DNA of 64,000 nucleotides from Vacuolonema iberomarrocanum LEGE 07170 (lineage in GTDB: Bacteria > Cyanobacteriota > Cyanobacteriia > Elainellales > Elainellaceae): NCBI GenBank assembly GCA_015207365.1, contig JADEXA010000007.1, positions 1 to 64,000 on the forward strand, in the 5' to 3' direction. A model generated the notes under the pieces. The model searched no databases, was not told where the DNA came from, and worked only from the letters and a program-made list of their open reading frames with translations. Position numbers and translations under genes: made by a program. Shown one piece after another: positions 26,555-36,569 of the stretch (the first letter of the stretch is position 1; every line of letters begins with the position of its first letter).

Positions 26555-28762
26555 TTACACTAGCTGTTCGCCGTCAATGCGACGAACAGCAACGGTGGCA
26601 GGGCGGGGCGGAGCGTTGAGCGTCTTCGCAGGCCAGTTAGACCCAATAGGTACGTCACGCTGCTGCATGAATTCTTCGCCTTCCGTCGTCTGCATCGCGT
26701 ACATCCGCATCTCAGAGGCCATTTCCATCCGAATGCCATGGGTTTCACCGGGATGCTGTGCGGCCAGGAAGATGGTGCTCTCATCGGAGGTGACGAATGG
26801 GCCACACATCTCACACTCCATTGGGCCATAGGCAAAGACATAGCCTTTACCCGCATTGGGGCCCGAAGTGGGGAAATACCAAACGGAGTTGTTGCCAAAC
26901 AGGCCGCGCAGTTGGGACTGGCTAACGGGATTACCCTCGTCATCGATCCGGCTCGGTACCTCAAAATTATGGCGGCTGGTGGACATGTCGGTCACCATCC
27001 AGAGGTTGCCGCTGCTATCGAACTCTAGGTTGTCGGGGTTGGAGAAGCCCATGCCGCCTTCGGCGGGTTCACCCCCCGTTGCAAACAGTTCCCAGGTAAA
27101 GGTCATGGCTGCGGGATCGTTGCCATCCTCATCCAGGCGCATAATCCAGCCATGTTCGTAGGGATCTTCGCCGTTTGGCCCCTGGAAGATGCTGGAGTTG
27201 GGGCTCCCATCGCCACCGGGACCACCGGAGGTGAAAGCAATGAACACCGAGCCATTGGAGCCAATGTCAGTATCTTCGGGACGGGCAGTGCAGGTGGCAC
27301 CAACGGCATTACCCGCAAAGTGAGCATCAATGAGGATCGCGCCCTGTACTTCCTCGTCACTGTCGCCTGTGTAAAGGTCAGCCAGCGTGCTGAATTGGGA
27401 TGTGAACTGAGAGACAACGGCATCTTCTTCGGCTTTGATAATGCCGCCCGCCTGGCGATCGGGGTTGGGCAGGGTGATCATGCCGCCTGCATGGGCGCTG
27501 GGCAGGTCGGGGTTGATGGGAGTGCTGGCCTCCAGGGGAATCCAGGAACCCGTGCCATCGGGATTGAACTTCGCCGCGTAGAGCATGCCCGCTTCCAGCA
27601 ACTCCGAGTTGGATTTGCTGGTGGGATCGCTCACATCGTCGTTGCTCACGAACTTGTAGAGGTGGCCACCCCGGCGATCGCATCCAGAGTAAAAGGCCAG
27701 TTTCTGACCCGACTCTGCCCGTACGGCGACGGCTTCGTGGCGATAGCGCCCCAGCCAGGTATGTTTGATGCCGTAGTCATCGGGATTCGCCGGATCTACC
27801 TCAACCATCCAGCCATACTTGTTGCCCGCATAGCCAAAAACACTACCCAACCCATTTTCAACGGTGAAGGTAATCGACTCTGGCGCCATCGATGTTCCGT
27901 CTGCATAAACGGTTTCGGGAACAAAATTCTGGAAGTTTTCTTCCGCACTGAAAACCGTGCCCCAAGGCGTTGTACCCCCCGCACAGTTGTTAAATGTGCC
28001 GATGATCTGGTTGCCCATGCCATCCATGTAGCCCTGGCCACTTTCCTTCGTGAAGACAGCAACAGCCGGGCCTGTCGCCGACAGATACCGCTCATCATCC
28101 ATACCCGTGATGCCAGTGATCCGGCGATCGGCATCCGAGAAAGTCCGCACCCAGCTCCCATCGGCCTCACGGCGAATGGAAACCACACCAATCCCCAGGT
28201 CAATCAGGGCTTCCTTGGCAATTTCCTCAACCTGCGCCTTGAGAGGATCGCCATCGGGTAGGCTGTAAGCGTCGATACCCTCTTCGCCTGTCGCCTCAAG
28301 GGCGGCTTGGACTTCTGCAAACGGAAGCGACTGGCCGATGACCTGTTCGTAGGTCTGCATCCAGGTGTCGCCGCTAATGTACTCGAAGTTGATGGTCAGA
28401 AACCCTTCACCGGAAGCGGTCTCCACGAAGGAGAGATAGTCGTTGTTGTAGCCAAAGCGGGAATCGCCCACGGGGTCGCCCCAGGCACCGATTACATCGT
28501 AGGTATAGCCTTCGGGCAGCACCAAATCATCTTGAACGGCAAAAGTGCTGTAGTTCGCGACCTGTTCTGCCAGAGACACCCCATCGCTTTCTAGCGGCAT
28601 GGGGGTTTTCACAGGCAGGAAGGGCATGGCGTCTTGGGCAGCAGCGGGTGCACCCTTAAAAGGAGCCGCAATGCGCTGGCCATTTTGCACAATCGGTTGC
28701 AGGGCCAGGGAACCCGCACCGGCACCTAGGAACATCAGGAAATGTCTGCGTTTGAGCGTCAT
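26555..28762 (-). CDS. phoX: PhoX-family alkaline phosphatase (second of two)
   Basis: Product of 735 residues with a twin-arginine signal at the very start (MTLKRRHFLMFLGAGAG). The PhoX body is divergent from the neighbour but shares its motif order: FLTINFEYISGDTW, FNNCAGGTTPWGTVFSAEENF, NKYGWMVEVDP, DNLEFDSSGNLWMVTD. The conserved Cys and Glu residues of the metal site are in the NNCAGG and SAEE segments. The two genes are probably old paralogs with different substrates. They are separated by more than 800 bases and each has its own Pho-box-like repeat. Confidence 0.9.
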   Translation of the reverse strand: MTLKRRHFLMFLGAGAGSLALQPIVQNGQRIAAPFKGAPAAAQDAMPFLPVKTPMPLESDGVSLAEQVANYSTFAVQDDLVLPEGYTYDVIGAWGDPVGDSRFGYNNDYLSFVETASGEGFLTINFEYISGDTWMQTYEQVIGQSLPFAEVQAALEATGEEGIDAYSLPDGDPLKAQVEEIAKEALIDLGIGVVSIRREADGSWVRTFSDADRRITGITGMDDERYLSATGPAVAVFTKESGQGYMDGMGNQIIGTFNNCAGGTTPWGTVFSAEENFQNFVPETVYADGTSMAPESITFTVENGLGSVFGYAGNKYGWMVEVDPANPDDYGIKHTWLGRYRHEAVAVRAESGQKLAFYSGCDRRGGHLYKFVSNDDVSDPTSKSNSELLEAGMLYAAKFNPDGTGSWIPLEASTPINPDLPSAHAGGMITLPNPDRQAGGIIKAEEDAVVSQFTSQFSTLADLYTGDSDEEVQGAILIDAHFAGNAVGATCTARPEDTDIGSNGSVFIAFTSGGPGGDGSPNSSIFQGPNGEDPYEHGWIMRLDEDGNDPAAMTFTWELFATGGEPAEGGMGFSNPDNLEFDSSGNLWMVTDMSTSRHNFEVPSRIDDEGNPVSQSQLRGLFGNNSVWYFPTSGPNAGKGYVFAYGPMECEMCGPFVTSDESTIFLAAQHPGETHGIRMEMASEMRMYAMQTTEGEEFMQQRDVPIGSNWPAKTLNAPPRPATVAVRRIDGEQLV

Positions 28763-28996
28763 AGTGAATTGTGGATGTGTTCTCTCTTCTGTTTAAAATC
28801 CAGCTACTGGGTGAAGGCTGGATCATGCGAATGATGTCATTCTTGTGGGAGGGTTGGCAGACCCTCTGATCCACAGCACAGCAATCGACTCCTCTTAACA
28901 AAACGTCGGGCAACATCCAGACCGTTTGAAAAGAAGAATCAGCCTGACCACAGACCTGTTAGGCGCAGGCATACAGGTTTAGACAGTACAGGGAGC

Positions 28997-29026
28997 AGGT
29001 TAAGGAAAATTAATCAGATCTTTAAG
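28997..29026 (-). promoter_or_regulatory. Pho-box-like triple repeat upstream of the second phoX
   Basis: On the minus strand CTTAAAGA, GATTAATT and CTTAACCT occur at exact 11-bp pitch with 3-base spacers, about 235 bases before the ATG. CTTAACCT is the consensus half-site as I recall it for cyanobacterial SphR/PhoB. The remainder of the 28763-29564 spacer shows no gene. Confidence 0.65.
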
Positions 29027-29564
29027 CCTTTTTTATACTCTCGATGTTCCGCAACATGCGCGAACAAAGGCCCCATCATGCGTAGAGGCGATCGCTCTTC
29101 AAAGAACATCACAAAAGAGTATTGCGAGATTGTGAAGCGAATGTCTTGATCGTTCCATTGTTTGCAATCGCCATGGCCTCTCCAATGCGGTGTGGGTTCA
29201 AGGTTATTGTATCGAGCATATTGGGATGAACGCCTTTAGGATCGGGCGATCGCCCGTTTCTTGACACGCTACAAAGACGTGTAGATACTCTGATTTTTAG
29301 AGGAAAACCTATGGTTACAATCGTTAACTTTTGCGGAACAATTGCGACGATTGAGTGTAGTTTCTTATACTATTGTTAAAGGTATCGTTATAGAAAGGGC
29401 GCTGAGTCGTTTAATTGAAGCGCCGTTTTCTCAGAATCCGCCCAACCCTGCCCAATTTCATTGGTGAACGCGTGTTTGCGATCGCATCCATTATGTCAGG
29501 CAGGACATGGCAGATGTATGTGACCGAAGACCGTTCCACTGTTATTGGTTGAAGGATTGAAGGC

Positions 29565-31325
29565 GTGAGTCATCCTTTTTTTGCTCGGCTCAAGCGCTAT
29601 GACCCGGAGGCGATTGCTCGGCATTATCGTCGCCGCCCATGGCAAGCGCTTTGGCGTTCTATGACCATTGCGTTTGGCTTCCTGTGGTTTGCATTGGGGC
29701 TCAAGCTCGACGACTGGTTCGGTCGTGCCGAGGCGAATCGAACCAAACAGGCGACCCAGTTGCGCGAACTTCTGACGAAACTCGGCCCCACGTTTATCAA
29801 GATCGGGCAGGCGCTCTCGACCCGCCCAGATTTGATACGTAGAGATTTCCTAGATGAGTTGGTGAAACTGCAAGACCAACTGCCACCGTTTCCCAATGCG
29901 ATCGCCCACCATATTGTTCACGAAGAACTGGGCCGCCCCATTGACGAAGTCTATCGTGAGGTTTCTCCGTTTCCGGTGGCGGCGGCCAGCTTAGGGCAGG
30001 TATATCGCGCTCGACTCTACAGCGGGGAAGAAGTTGCGGTTAAAGTGCAACGTCCAAATCTTCTGCCAACCCTCACCCTTGACCTCTATATCATCCGTTG
30101 GGCAGCGGGCTGGCTCGCGCCCTGGCTTCCCCTCAATTTGGGTCATGACCTGACGCTAATTGTGGATGAGTTTGGCATCAAGCTATTCGAAGAAATTGAT
30201 TACATCAATGAGGGGCGAAACGCTGAGCGATTTGCGAAGAACTTTGCGGATGATCCCTCCGTCAAAGTGCCTTCCATCTACTGGCAATACAGCAGCACCC
30301 ATGTGCTGACGTTGGAATGGATTGATGGCTGCAAGCTGAATGATACAGACAAGATCCGTGGCGCTAATCTCGATCCTGACAAGCTGATTGAAATTGGGGT
30401 TACGTCTGGTTTACGTCAGTTGCTTGAGTTTGGCTTTTTCCATGCTGACCCGCACCCCGGCAATTTGTTTGCTGTGCCTGATGGTCGCATGGCCTATATC
30501 GACTTCGGCATGATGGATCAGCTCGACCAGGGAACCAAAGAAACCCTCGTCGATGCACTGGTGCATCTCATCAATAAAGACTATTCCGACCTGGCCGTCG
30601 ATTTTGTGCGGCTAGGTTTCTTGTCCCCCAATACCGATATTGTGCCGATTATCCCAGCGCTGGAGCGGGTACTCGGCAATGCGGTCGGGCAGAATGTGGG
30701 ATCCTTCAACTTCAAAACCATTACAGATCAGTTTTCGGAGTTGATGTATGACTATCCCTTCCGGGTTCCGGCTAAATTCGCGCTGATCATTCGGTCGCTC
30801 GTTACCCAGGAAGGTTTGGCGCTGTCTCTCAATCCGTCTTTCAAGATTGTAGAAGTCGCTTACCCTTACATCGCGCGGCGCTTGCTCACGGGGGAAACGC
30901 CGGAATTGCGGCAACGGTTGTTTGAGTTGCTGTTTAAGAACGGTCGATTCCAGTGGCATCGTCTGGAGAACTTGATTGCGATCGCCCGCTCGGATAACAA
31001 CTTTGATCTGGTTCCTACAGCCCGTTTGGGTCTCCAATTCCTGCTGTCTGACGAAGGCATGTATTTGCGGCGACAACTATTGCTGGCGCTGATCGAGGAT
31101 GATCGCCTCCATACCGATGAGGTTCAGCGGCTATGGAATCTGGTGAAGGATGATCTGCAACCGTCGCATCTGGTGGGTGCTGCCCTGGGTGCGTTGACAG
31201 GGCTGTCGGGCGATCGCGTTGCGACCCTGCTAAATCAGCCGGCTAATGGCCTGTTTCCCGCCGTTGCATCCTTTATGAACTTGATGGATGATTCGTCGAT
31301 GAATGTAGCCTCCGGTCAACGCTAG
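29565..31325 (+). CDS. ABC1/AarF/UbiB atypical kinase
   Basis: Membrane-associated atypical kinase of 586 residues; relatives support quinone or lipid metabolism. The N-terminal KxGQ motif appears as FIKIGQALSTRPDL. The nucleotide lysine is in EEVAVKVQRP, and catalytic HADPHPGNLFAVPDG and YIDFGMM are intact. The C-terminal 150 residues are helical with a possible membrane-associated segment. The start is GTG at 29565 with GAAGG upstream. uraH follows after 13 bases, so the two are probably co-transcribed although no metabolic link is obvious. Confidence 0.9.
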   Translation: MSHPFFARLKRYDPEAIARHYRRRPWQALWRSMTIAFGFLWFALGLKLDDWFGRAEANRTKQATQLRELLTKLGPTFIKIGQALSTRPDLIRRDFLDELVKLQDQLPPFPNAIAHHIVHEELGRPIDEVYREVSPFPVAAASLGQVYRARLYSGEEVAVKVQRPNLLPTLTLDLYIIRWAAGWLAPWLPLNLGHDLTLIVDEFGIKLFEEIDYINEGRNAERFAKNFADDPSVKVPSIYWQYSSTHVLTLEWIDGCKLNDTDKIRGANLDPDKLIEIGVTSGLRQLLEFGFFHADPHPGNLFAVPDGRMAYIDFGMMDQLDQGTKETLVDALVHLINKDYSDLAVDFVRLGFLSPNTDIVPIIPALERVLGNAVGQNVGSFNFKTITDQFSELMYDYPFRVPAKFALIIRSLVTQEGLALSLNPSFKIVEVAYPYIARRLLTGETPELRQRLFELLFKNGRFQWHRLENLIAIARSDNNFDLVPTARLGLQFLLSDEGMYLRRQLLLALIEDDRLHTDEVQRLWNLVKDDLQPSHLVGAALGALTGLSGDRVATLLNQPANGLFPAVASFMNLMDDSSMNVASGQR

Positions 31326-31338
31326 TGGAGCTTTATTG

Positions 31339-31695
31339 ATGGAAGGAAAACTCACCACCCATGTGCTTGATACAGCCCAAGGGCGTCCGGCGGCAGGTAT
31401 GACTGTCGATCTCTTTCGGGTTGATACATTGGGCGAGCGGCATCATCTGAAAACCCTGACGACAAATGAGGATGGCCGCACAGATGAGCCCATGCTGGAG
31501 GGGGCAACGTTCCAACCGGGGGTGTATGAATTGCTGTTTGAGGTCGGGTCGTATTTTCAAAGCAGCCTGTCAACCCCCAACCCACCGTTCCTCGATCGGG
31601 TTCCCATCCAGTTTGGCATTGCCGACGAAACCTCCCATTATCATGTCCCTTTGCTCGTGTCGCCCTGGAGCTACAGTACCTATCGCGGCAGTTGA
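31339..31695 (+). CDS. uraH: 5-hydroxyisourate hydrolase (transthyretin-like)
   Basis: Hydrolyses 5-hydroxyisourate in uric-acid breakdown. Product of 118 residues with the family markers: N-terminal LTTHVLDTAQGRPA, central GRTDEP, and the C-terminal SPWSYSTYRGS that gives the YRGS signature. His, Arg and Ser residues at these places form the active site of the tetramer. ATG at 31339 is preferred, with GGAG 8 bases before it. No other urate gene is nearby; its partner here is the upstream kinase gene. Confidence 0.93.
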   Translation: MEGKLTTHVLDTAQGRPAAGMTVDLFRVDTLGERHHLKTLTTNEDGRTDEPMLEGATFQPGVYELLFEVGSYFQSSLSTPNPPFLDRVPIQFGIADETSHYHVPLLVSPWSYSTYRGS

Positions 31696-31703
31696 GAGCA
31701 ATT

Positions 31704-31755
31704 TTCTGAAAATAAAAAGCTCCAACATGTATGTTGGAGCTTTTTATTTTCAGAA
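31704..31755. terminator. Perfect 25-bp-arm hairpin after uraH
   Basis: Arms contain AAAAAGCTCCAACAT and ATGTTGGAGCTTTTT around GT, extended outward by perfectly paired TTCTGAAAAT / ATTTTCAGAA. The T-run on both strands makes it a bidirectional Rho-independent terminator. The extra outer pairing is unusually long. Confidence 0.8.
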
Positions 31756-31799
31756 TTTTAATAGGGATCCACCGCAGCGCCGTCTTACCTCAGCTTTTG

Positions 31800-31875
31800 A
31801 CCTGGAAAATTCCAGGTGGAAATCTCGGCTCCAGTTTTAAGTTTCCGGGTACAAGCCCGGTTTACTGCCACTGGA
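31800..31875. other. Unexplained cluster of short inverted repeats
   Basis: ACCTGGAA/TTCCAGGT at 31800-31817, CCGGG/CCCGG at 31845-31860, and CCAGT/ACTGG enclosing the latter. This could be a structured RNA or the relic of a mobile element. No tRNA cloverleaf can be drawn. Confidence 0.3.
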
Positions 31876-32101
31876 ACATCACGACTCCCGTTTATGTTGA
31901 TTTGTAGATCATAAAACATTATTGGCAGTCACCAACGCCGTAGCAAATCCTCCCTTATTCTAACGGTTGAGAGTGCGATCGCCAGCCCTTCATCGGATCG
32001 GGTCAGTATAGATTTCCGAATCGGCACTTGGATTTCCCCTTTTAAGGGCAACGTAGGTTCCACAATTGGGCTTGCCCAGGACAAATCCCAGGGCAAATCC
32101 C

Positions 32102-32192
32102 AGGACTGATGCAAAACTTGCGTCAGCTTGACTAACTTTGTTGAGGGTGTGGGTACATCGCGCCCATACCCTCAACAAAATACGTAAGTCCT
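32102..32192. repeat. MITE-like repeat, family D copy 2
   Basis: Ends AGGACT and AGTCCT are inverted; the core hairpin (32138-32178) has 16-bp arms with one G-T pair. The right end CAACAAAATACGTAAGTCCT resembles family D copy 1 and the chimeric element at 52530. Confidence 0.6.
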
Positions 32193-32231
32193 AAATCCTA
32201 GGAACTGGCAAGATAGAATGAGTTATTAGTT

Positions 32232-32249
32232 CGCAACATTAACGTTGCG
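32232..32249 (+). promoter_or_regulatory. Palindrome in the dnaK leader
   Basis: CGCAACATTAACGTTGCG is an 18-bp near-palindrome about 70 bases before the dnaK start. It is not CIRCE (no TTAGCACTC). It may be an operator or a small RNA hairpin. Confidence 0.4.
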
Positions 32250-32320
32250 ATGCGAAATATACCCTTCGGTTTATCCTTTTGGAGGATGATCCGGCTGACA
32301 AGCGAGGAGCGGGGCAACGC

Positions 32321-35300
32321 ATGGGCAAGGTCGTTGGCATAGATTTGGGAACAACAAATTCTGTCGTTTCGGTGATGGAAGGCGGCAAGCCAATCGTCAT
32401 TGCCAATTCGGAGGGACCACGGACAACACCGTCTGTCGTTGCGTTCAGCAAAGAAGGCGAGTTACTCGTCGGACAGATGGCGCGCCGTCAAACGGTGCTA
32501 AACCCACAAAATACTTTTTTTGGCGTCAAACGATACATTGGTCGGCGCTATAACGAATTGAATTCGGGATCGAAGCGGGTACCGTACACGTTGCGGCGGG
32601 ATGAGCGGGGCAATGTGAAAATCAAGTGCCCCCGCCTAGAGAAAGATTTTGCGCCGGAAGAAATCTCGGCGATGATTCTGCGGAAGTTGGCGGAGGAGGC
32701 TAGCCGCTACCTGGGCGAAGCGGTCACTGGGGCGGTCATCACGGTTCCGGCTTATTTCGATGACTCCCAACGGCAGGCAACTCGCGATGCTGGACGCATT
32801 GCTGGTCTGGAAGTACTGCGGATTCTCAACGAGCCGACCGCCGCCTCGCTGGCCTATGGGCTGGAACAGGGGCGGAGCCAGACCATTTTAGTGTTTGACC
32901 TGGGGGGTGGCACATTCGACGTGTCCATTCTGGATGTAGGCGATGGCGTGTTTGAGGTGCGCGCCACGGCAGGCGACACCCAACTGGGGGGCACAGATTT
33001 CGATAAGAAGATTGTGGATTGGCTGGCGGATCAGTTTTTAGAACAGGAGAAGATTGATCTGCGGCGCGATCGCCAGTCGCTCCAGCGCCTCACTGAAGCG
33101 GCGGAGAAGGCCAAGATTGAGCTATCGGGGGTTAGCGTAACGGAGATCAATCTACCGTTTATCACGGCGACCGAAGATGGCCCCAAGCACATCGACACGA
33201 AACTGACGCGATCGCAGTTTGAAGGACTTTGCACCGACCTCATCAGCCGTTTGCGGGGGCCGGTCAAGCAAGCCATGCGCGATGCGGGGCTGTATCCAGA
33301 AGATATCGATGAAGTGGTATTGGTGGGCGGTGGTACGCGGATGCCCATGGTGAAGGATCTGGTGCGATCGTTCATCAACCGGGAACCCAATGAACATGTG
33401 AATCCCGATGAAGTGGTGGCAGTCGGAGCTGCGATTCAGGCAGGGATTCTAACCCAGGAAGTGCGCGATATTTTGTTGCTAGATGTGACGCCCCTTTCCC
33501 TGGGGTTGGAAACCATCGGCGGCGTCATGAAAAAGCTGATTCCGCGCAACACCACCATCCCGGTGCGGCGCTCTGATATTTTCTCCACATCGGAGAACAA
33601 CCAGACAATGGTGGAAGTTCACGCGCTCCAGGGTGAGCGAGAGATGGCTACAGATAACAAATCCCTGGGGCGGTTCAAGCTGATGGGCATTCCCCCGGCT
33701 CCCCGTGGGGTACCGCAAGTGCAGGTGTCGTTTGATATCGACGCTAATGGCATTTTGCAGGTGACGGCGGTGGACAAGACCACTGGACGGGAGCAGGGCA
33801 TCACGATCCAGGGTGCGTCGGTGCTGAGCGAGTCTGAAGTGCAGCGGATGCTGCAGGAAGCAGAGCAGTTTGCCCAGAAAGACCGGGAGCAGCGAGAGCG
33901 GGTCGAAAAGCGGACTCGCGCAGAGGCACTGACCTATCAATCGGAACGGCAACTGCGGGAAGTGGCTCTGGACTTTGGGATGCAGTTTGCCAGCGACTAT
34001 CGCCGTCGGATCGAGAACTTAGTCCAGGAATTGCGGGATGCACTGAGCCAGGACGATGAACGTCGGATTGATGTGGCGGAAGCGGATCTGCGGGATGCGC
34101 TCTATGACTTGCAGCAGGAAGTCTACAACATCAACCAGCAGGATGAAGAGGGCGGCATCCTTGGCACGATTAAGCGAACCTTGCTAGGCGATGATGAGGA
34201 TGACGATTTCTTCTATCGCGGCGGCGACTATTCCCCTCGCTACGAAGACAGTTGGAGCGGTCGAGATAGCTACTCTGATCGCTGGGATGGTCGGAATGAT
34301 CGCCGCGATGGTTGGAATGATCGGCCTGAACCCCGTCGTTCTAGCCCAGACTATGGACGAAATGGCAATTGGGATGACTGGGGTGATGCACCCGGCGGGC
34401 GCGATCGCCGCGATGTCTGGTCTGATCCTTCGCCCAGCCGCAATGGTCGCCGGGATGAGGGGATGGGCTCTCGCCGTCCGCCATCGCGCCAGGAACGCTG
34501 GGATGATGCGCCGCGCCCTTCGTCGCGCCAGGATCGTCGAGATCCCCCGCGTCAGACTCCGCGCTCCAACGAGAGCTGGGATGATGGTTGGAACGATGGC
34601 TGGGATGTGCCCCAGCGCGATCGCCCTAGCCGCCGTGAGCCCCGGATGGATGATCGCCGCAATGATCGAATGAGCGATCGCCCCTCAGGGCGAACCGATA
34701 ATCCGTGGGATCAACCCCGCCGCGATCGTTCGCCGTCGCAACAACCCGTCGACGACTGGGAGCGTTCGCCGTATTCAGCGCCGCCACCAGAGGATGACTG
34801 GGATGCACCGCGTCCGTCGAAGAAGCCACCAGAGGATAACTGGGATGTGCCGCGTCGTTCCAAAAAGCCACCAGAAGACAGTTGGGATGCCCCACGTTCG
34901 TCCCAGAAACCACCAGAGGATGACTGGGATGCCCCACGTCCATCCCAGAAACCACTTGCAGATGACCGGGATGCATCTCGTCCGTCCAAACAGCCACCGG
35001 AGCGCTCACGGTACTCATTACCTCCGCTAGAGGATGACTGGGATGCGCCGCTTCCGTCCGAAAAGCCGCCCACGAATGGTGGGGATCTATCTCCTCGGTC
35101 GACCAGAAAGCCCTCGACGGATGACGCATCTCGTTCGCGGTATTCGATGCCACCCCTCGCAGATGATTGGGATGCGTCACCCCCATCCAAAAGGCCACCT
35201 GCGGATAACCGGAATGCTCCCCGTCCGTCGAGTCGGGGTCAAAGTAATGGACGCGATCGCCCGAACTCGCGTCGCTCCTCCGCCAATGACCCCAATCGCT

Positions 35301-35347
35301 ATATCCAGAGCCGAGGCGAATGGGATGATGAGGACGATTGGATCTAG
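32321..35347 (+). CDS. dnaK: DnaK (Hsp70), DnaK3-like with long C-terminal extension
   Basis: Hsp70 chaperone of 1008 residues from the ATG at 32321; an upstream TTG reading adds 14 non-family residues. The N-terminus [18 protein letters not shown] and the [12 protein letters not shown] and LVGGGTRMP motifs form a complete ATPase. The substrate domain and helical lid run to about residue 610. The remaining 385 or so residues are Arg/Asp/Trp/Ser/Pro-rich: first a region rich in [13 protein letters not shown] runs, then about eight repeats of a 14-residue unit such as [14 protein letters not shown]. It ends EWDDEDDWI. Cyanobacterial DnaK3 has a C-terminal extension and a neighbouring dnaJ, as here; this extension is exceptionally long. 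It probably acts at membranes. Confidence 0.92.
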   Translation: MGKVVGIDLGTTNSVVSVMEGGKPIVIANSEGPRTTPSVVAFSKEGELLVGQMARRQTVLNPQNTFFGVKRYIGRRYNELNSGSKRVPYTLRRDERGNVKIKCPRLEKDFAPEEISAMILRKLAEEASRYLGEAVTGAVITVPAYFDDSQRQATRDAGRIAGLEVLRILNEPTAASLAYGLEQGRSQTILVFDLGGGTFDVSILDVGDGVFEVRATAGDTQLGGTDFDKKIVDWLADQFLEQEKIDLRRDRQSLQRLTEAAEKAKIELSGVSVTEINLPFITATEDGPKHIDTKLTRSQFEGLCTDLISRLRGPVKQAMRDAGLYPEDIDEVVLVGGGTRMPMVKDLVRSFINREPNEHVNPDEVVAVGAAIQAGILTQEVRDILLLDVTPLSLGLETIGGVMKKLIPRNTTIPVRRSDIFSTSENNQTMVEVHALQGEREMATDNKSLGRFKLMGIPPAPRGVPQVQVSFDIDANGILQVTAVDKTTGREQGITIQGASVLSESEVQRMLQEAEQFAQKDREQRERVEKRTRAEALTYQSERQLREVALDFGMQFASDYRRRIENLVQELRDALSQDDERRIDVAEADLRDALYDLQQEVYNINQQDEEGGILGTIKRTLLGDDEDDDFFYRGGDYSPRYEDSWSGRDSYSDRWDGRNDRRDGWNDRPEPRRSSPDYGRNGNWDDWGDAPGGRDRRDVWSDPSPSRNGRRDEGMGSRRPPSRQERWDDAPRPSSRQDRRDPPRQTPRSNESWDDGWNDGWDVPQRDRPSRREPRMDDRRNDRMSDRPSGRTDNPWDQPRRDRSPSQQPVDDWERSPYSAPPPEDDWDAPRPSKKPPEDNWDVPRRSKKPPEDSWDAPRSSQKPPEDDWDAPRPSQKPLADDRDASRPSKQPPERSRYSLPPLEDDWDAPLPSEKPPTNGGDLSPRSTRKPSTDDASRSRYSMPPLADDWDASPPSKRPPADNRNAPRPSSRGQSNGRDRPNSRRSSANDPNRYIQSRGEWDDEDDWI
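34786..35210 (+). repeat. Tandem 42-base coding repeats in dnaK
   Basis: About eight degenerate units each encode a 14-residue block centred on DDWDAPRPS. The first four are close copies ([44 protein letters not shown]); later ones are diverged and interrupted by [13 protein letters not shown] inserts. Confidence 0.75.
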
Positions 35348-35612
35348 ATTGATTCTGCTTCATTTACTGACGGGGCCGAGGATGGAGCGGATATCCGAAT
35401 AGATGGGTCGGGGAATGTCGCGTACGCTAAATTGATCGTGACGCTCTAGAATGTCTCTACATTGATAGTGACCTTTTGCATTTCCTTCCCTGCGTTGGCT
35501 GGAGGGCTGGTGGCACCACCCAGCAGTAGCGACATCCCACCAACGTTTCTCAGTCAACCGCTTTTCCCAAAAGCGCTTTTCCGTTTCTTCTCCTAATTTC
35601 TAAAACGACCGA

Positions 35613-36569
35613 ATGCAAAATTTTCGGAATTACTACCAGATACTAGATGTTGCCAAGGAGGCAACGGCGGATGATATCAAGCGTGCCTATCGACGGTTGG
35701 CGCGCCAATATCACCCGGACTTAAACCCTGGAGACAAAGCAGCCGAGGAGACGTTCAAAGATATCGGGGAAGCCTACGAAATTCTTTCGGATCCAGAAAG
35801 ACGGGCAAAATACGACCAGTTCAGCCGCTACTGGATGCAGGGTAGTTTCAAAAAGAATGGAACGGCGACGAAGGTGCGGCGGGGGGCCAGTGCTCGGAAG
35901 TCACCCGATGACATGGAATTTAGCCAGTATCGAGACTTCAATACGTTTATCGATCAGCTACTAAATCGGCGAGATGAACCGACGGTCAGCCGTCCGGCTC
36001 CCAGCGATCCCTTCCGTCCGGGAACCAGCAAAAAGAGTTACACCGTTCCGCGTCCTTCGCCCCGCCATGCTGAAGCGCGGTTGACGGTGCCGATTGAGCG
36101 CGCTTACCAGGGGGGGCGCGAGCGGATCCGGCTGGAGGATGGGCGATCGCTCGAAGTCAACATGCCGCCGGGGATGCTCTCTGGGCAAAAGGTACGCCTC
36201 AAGGGGCAAGGGGTGAATGGTGGCGACCTATTCCTCAAAATTGAACTGGCTCCCCATCCTTTCTTTCGGATGCAGGGAACCGACCTGTACTGTCAGCTTC
36301 CGATTACGCCCTGTGAAGCGGTATTGGGCGGGGCGATTGAGGTGCCAACGCTGGATGGCATGGTGAAGATGATGGTGCCTGCGGGGGTACGCAGCGGGCA
36401 AAAGCTGCGGATGGCCGGGAAGGGCTACCCGATTAATGGTCAACGGGGCGACCAGATTGTTGAGGTGCTGGTTCTCGTTCCCCGCGACATTAGTGAACCA
36501 GAACGCGAGCTGTATGAGAAGCTACGCCAGGTGGAAACCTTTAATCCCCGAGCCGATTTGTTGGTTTGA
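35613..36569 (+). CDS. dnaJ: DnaJ, type II (no zinc finger)
   Basis: Hsp40 co-chaperone of 318 residues. J-domain at residues 1-75 with HPD in RRLARQYHPDLNPG. A basic Ser-rich linker without the glycine/cysteine zinc region follows, then two C-terminal barrels (PIERAYQGGRERIRL, VRLKGQGVNGGDLFLKI, EVLVLVPRDI). It should stimulate the preceding DnaK3-like protein. The 265-base gap from dnaK contains no gene. It is joined to the next gene without a spacer. Confidence 0.93.
   Translation: MQNFRNYYQILDVAKEATADDIKRAYRRLARQYHPDLNPGDKAAEETFKDIGEAYEILSDPERRAKYDQFSRYWMQGSFKKNGTATKVRRGASARKSPDDMEFSQYRDFNTFIDQLLNRRDEPTVSRPAPSDPFRPGTSKKSYTVPRPSPRHAEARLTVPIERAYQGGRERIRLEDGRSLEVNMPPGMLSGQKVRLKGQGVNGGDLFLKIELAPHPFFRMQGTDLYCQLPITPCEAVLGGAIEVPTLDGMVKMMVPAGVRSGQKLRMAGKGYPINGQRGDQIVEVLVLVPRDISEPERELYEKLRQVETFNPRADLLV

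Noticed and set aside
27152..28261. 369-codon plus-strand open frame
   Set aside because: It lies entirely antisense to the second phoX gene, which has a full family match and signal peptide; the antisense product lacks any motif.
31800..31875. Possible tRNA
   Set aside because: The stems cannot be folded to a cloverleaf and no GTTC-type T-loop is present.
34626..35363. 245-codon minus-strand frame opposite the dnaK tail
   Set aside because: Its His/Pro/Ser-rich repeats mirror the coding repeats of dnaK; no start signal.
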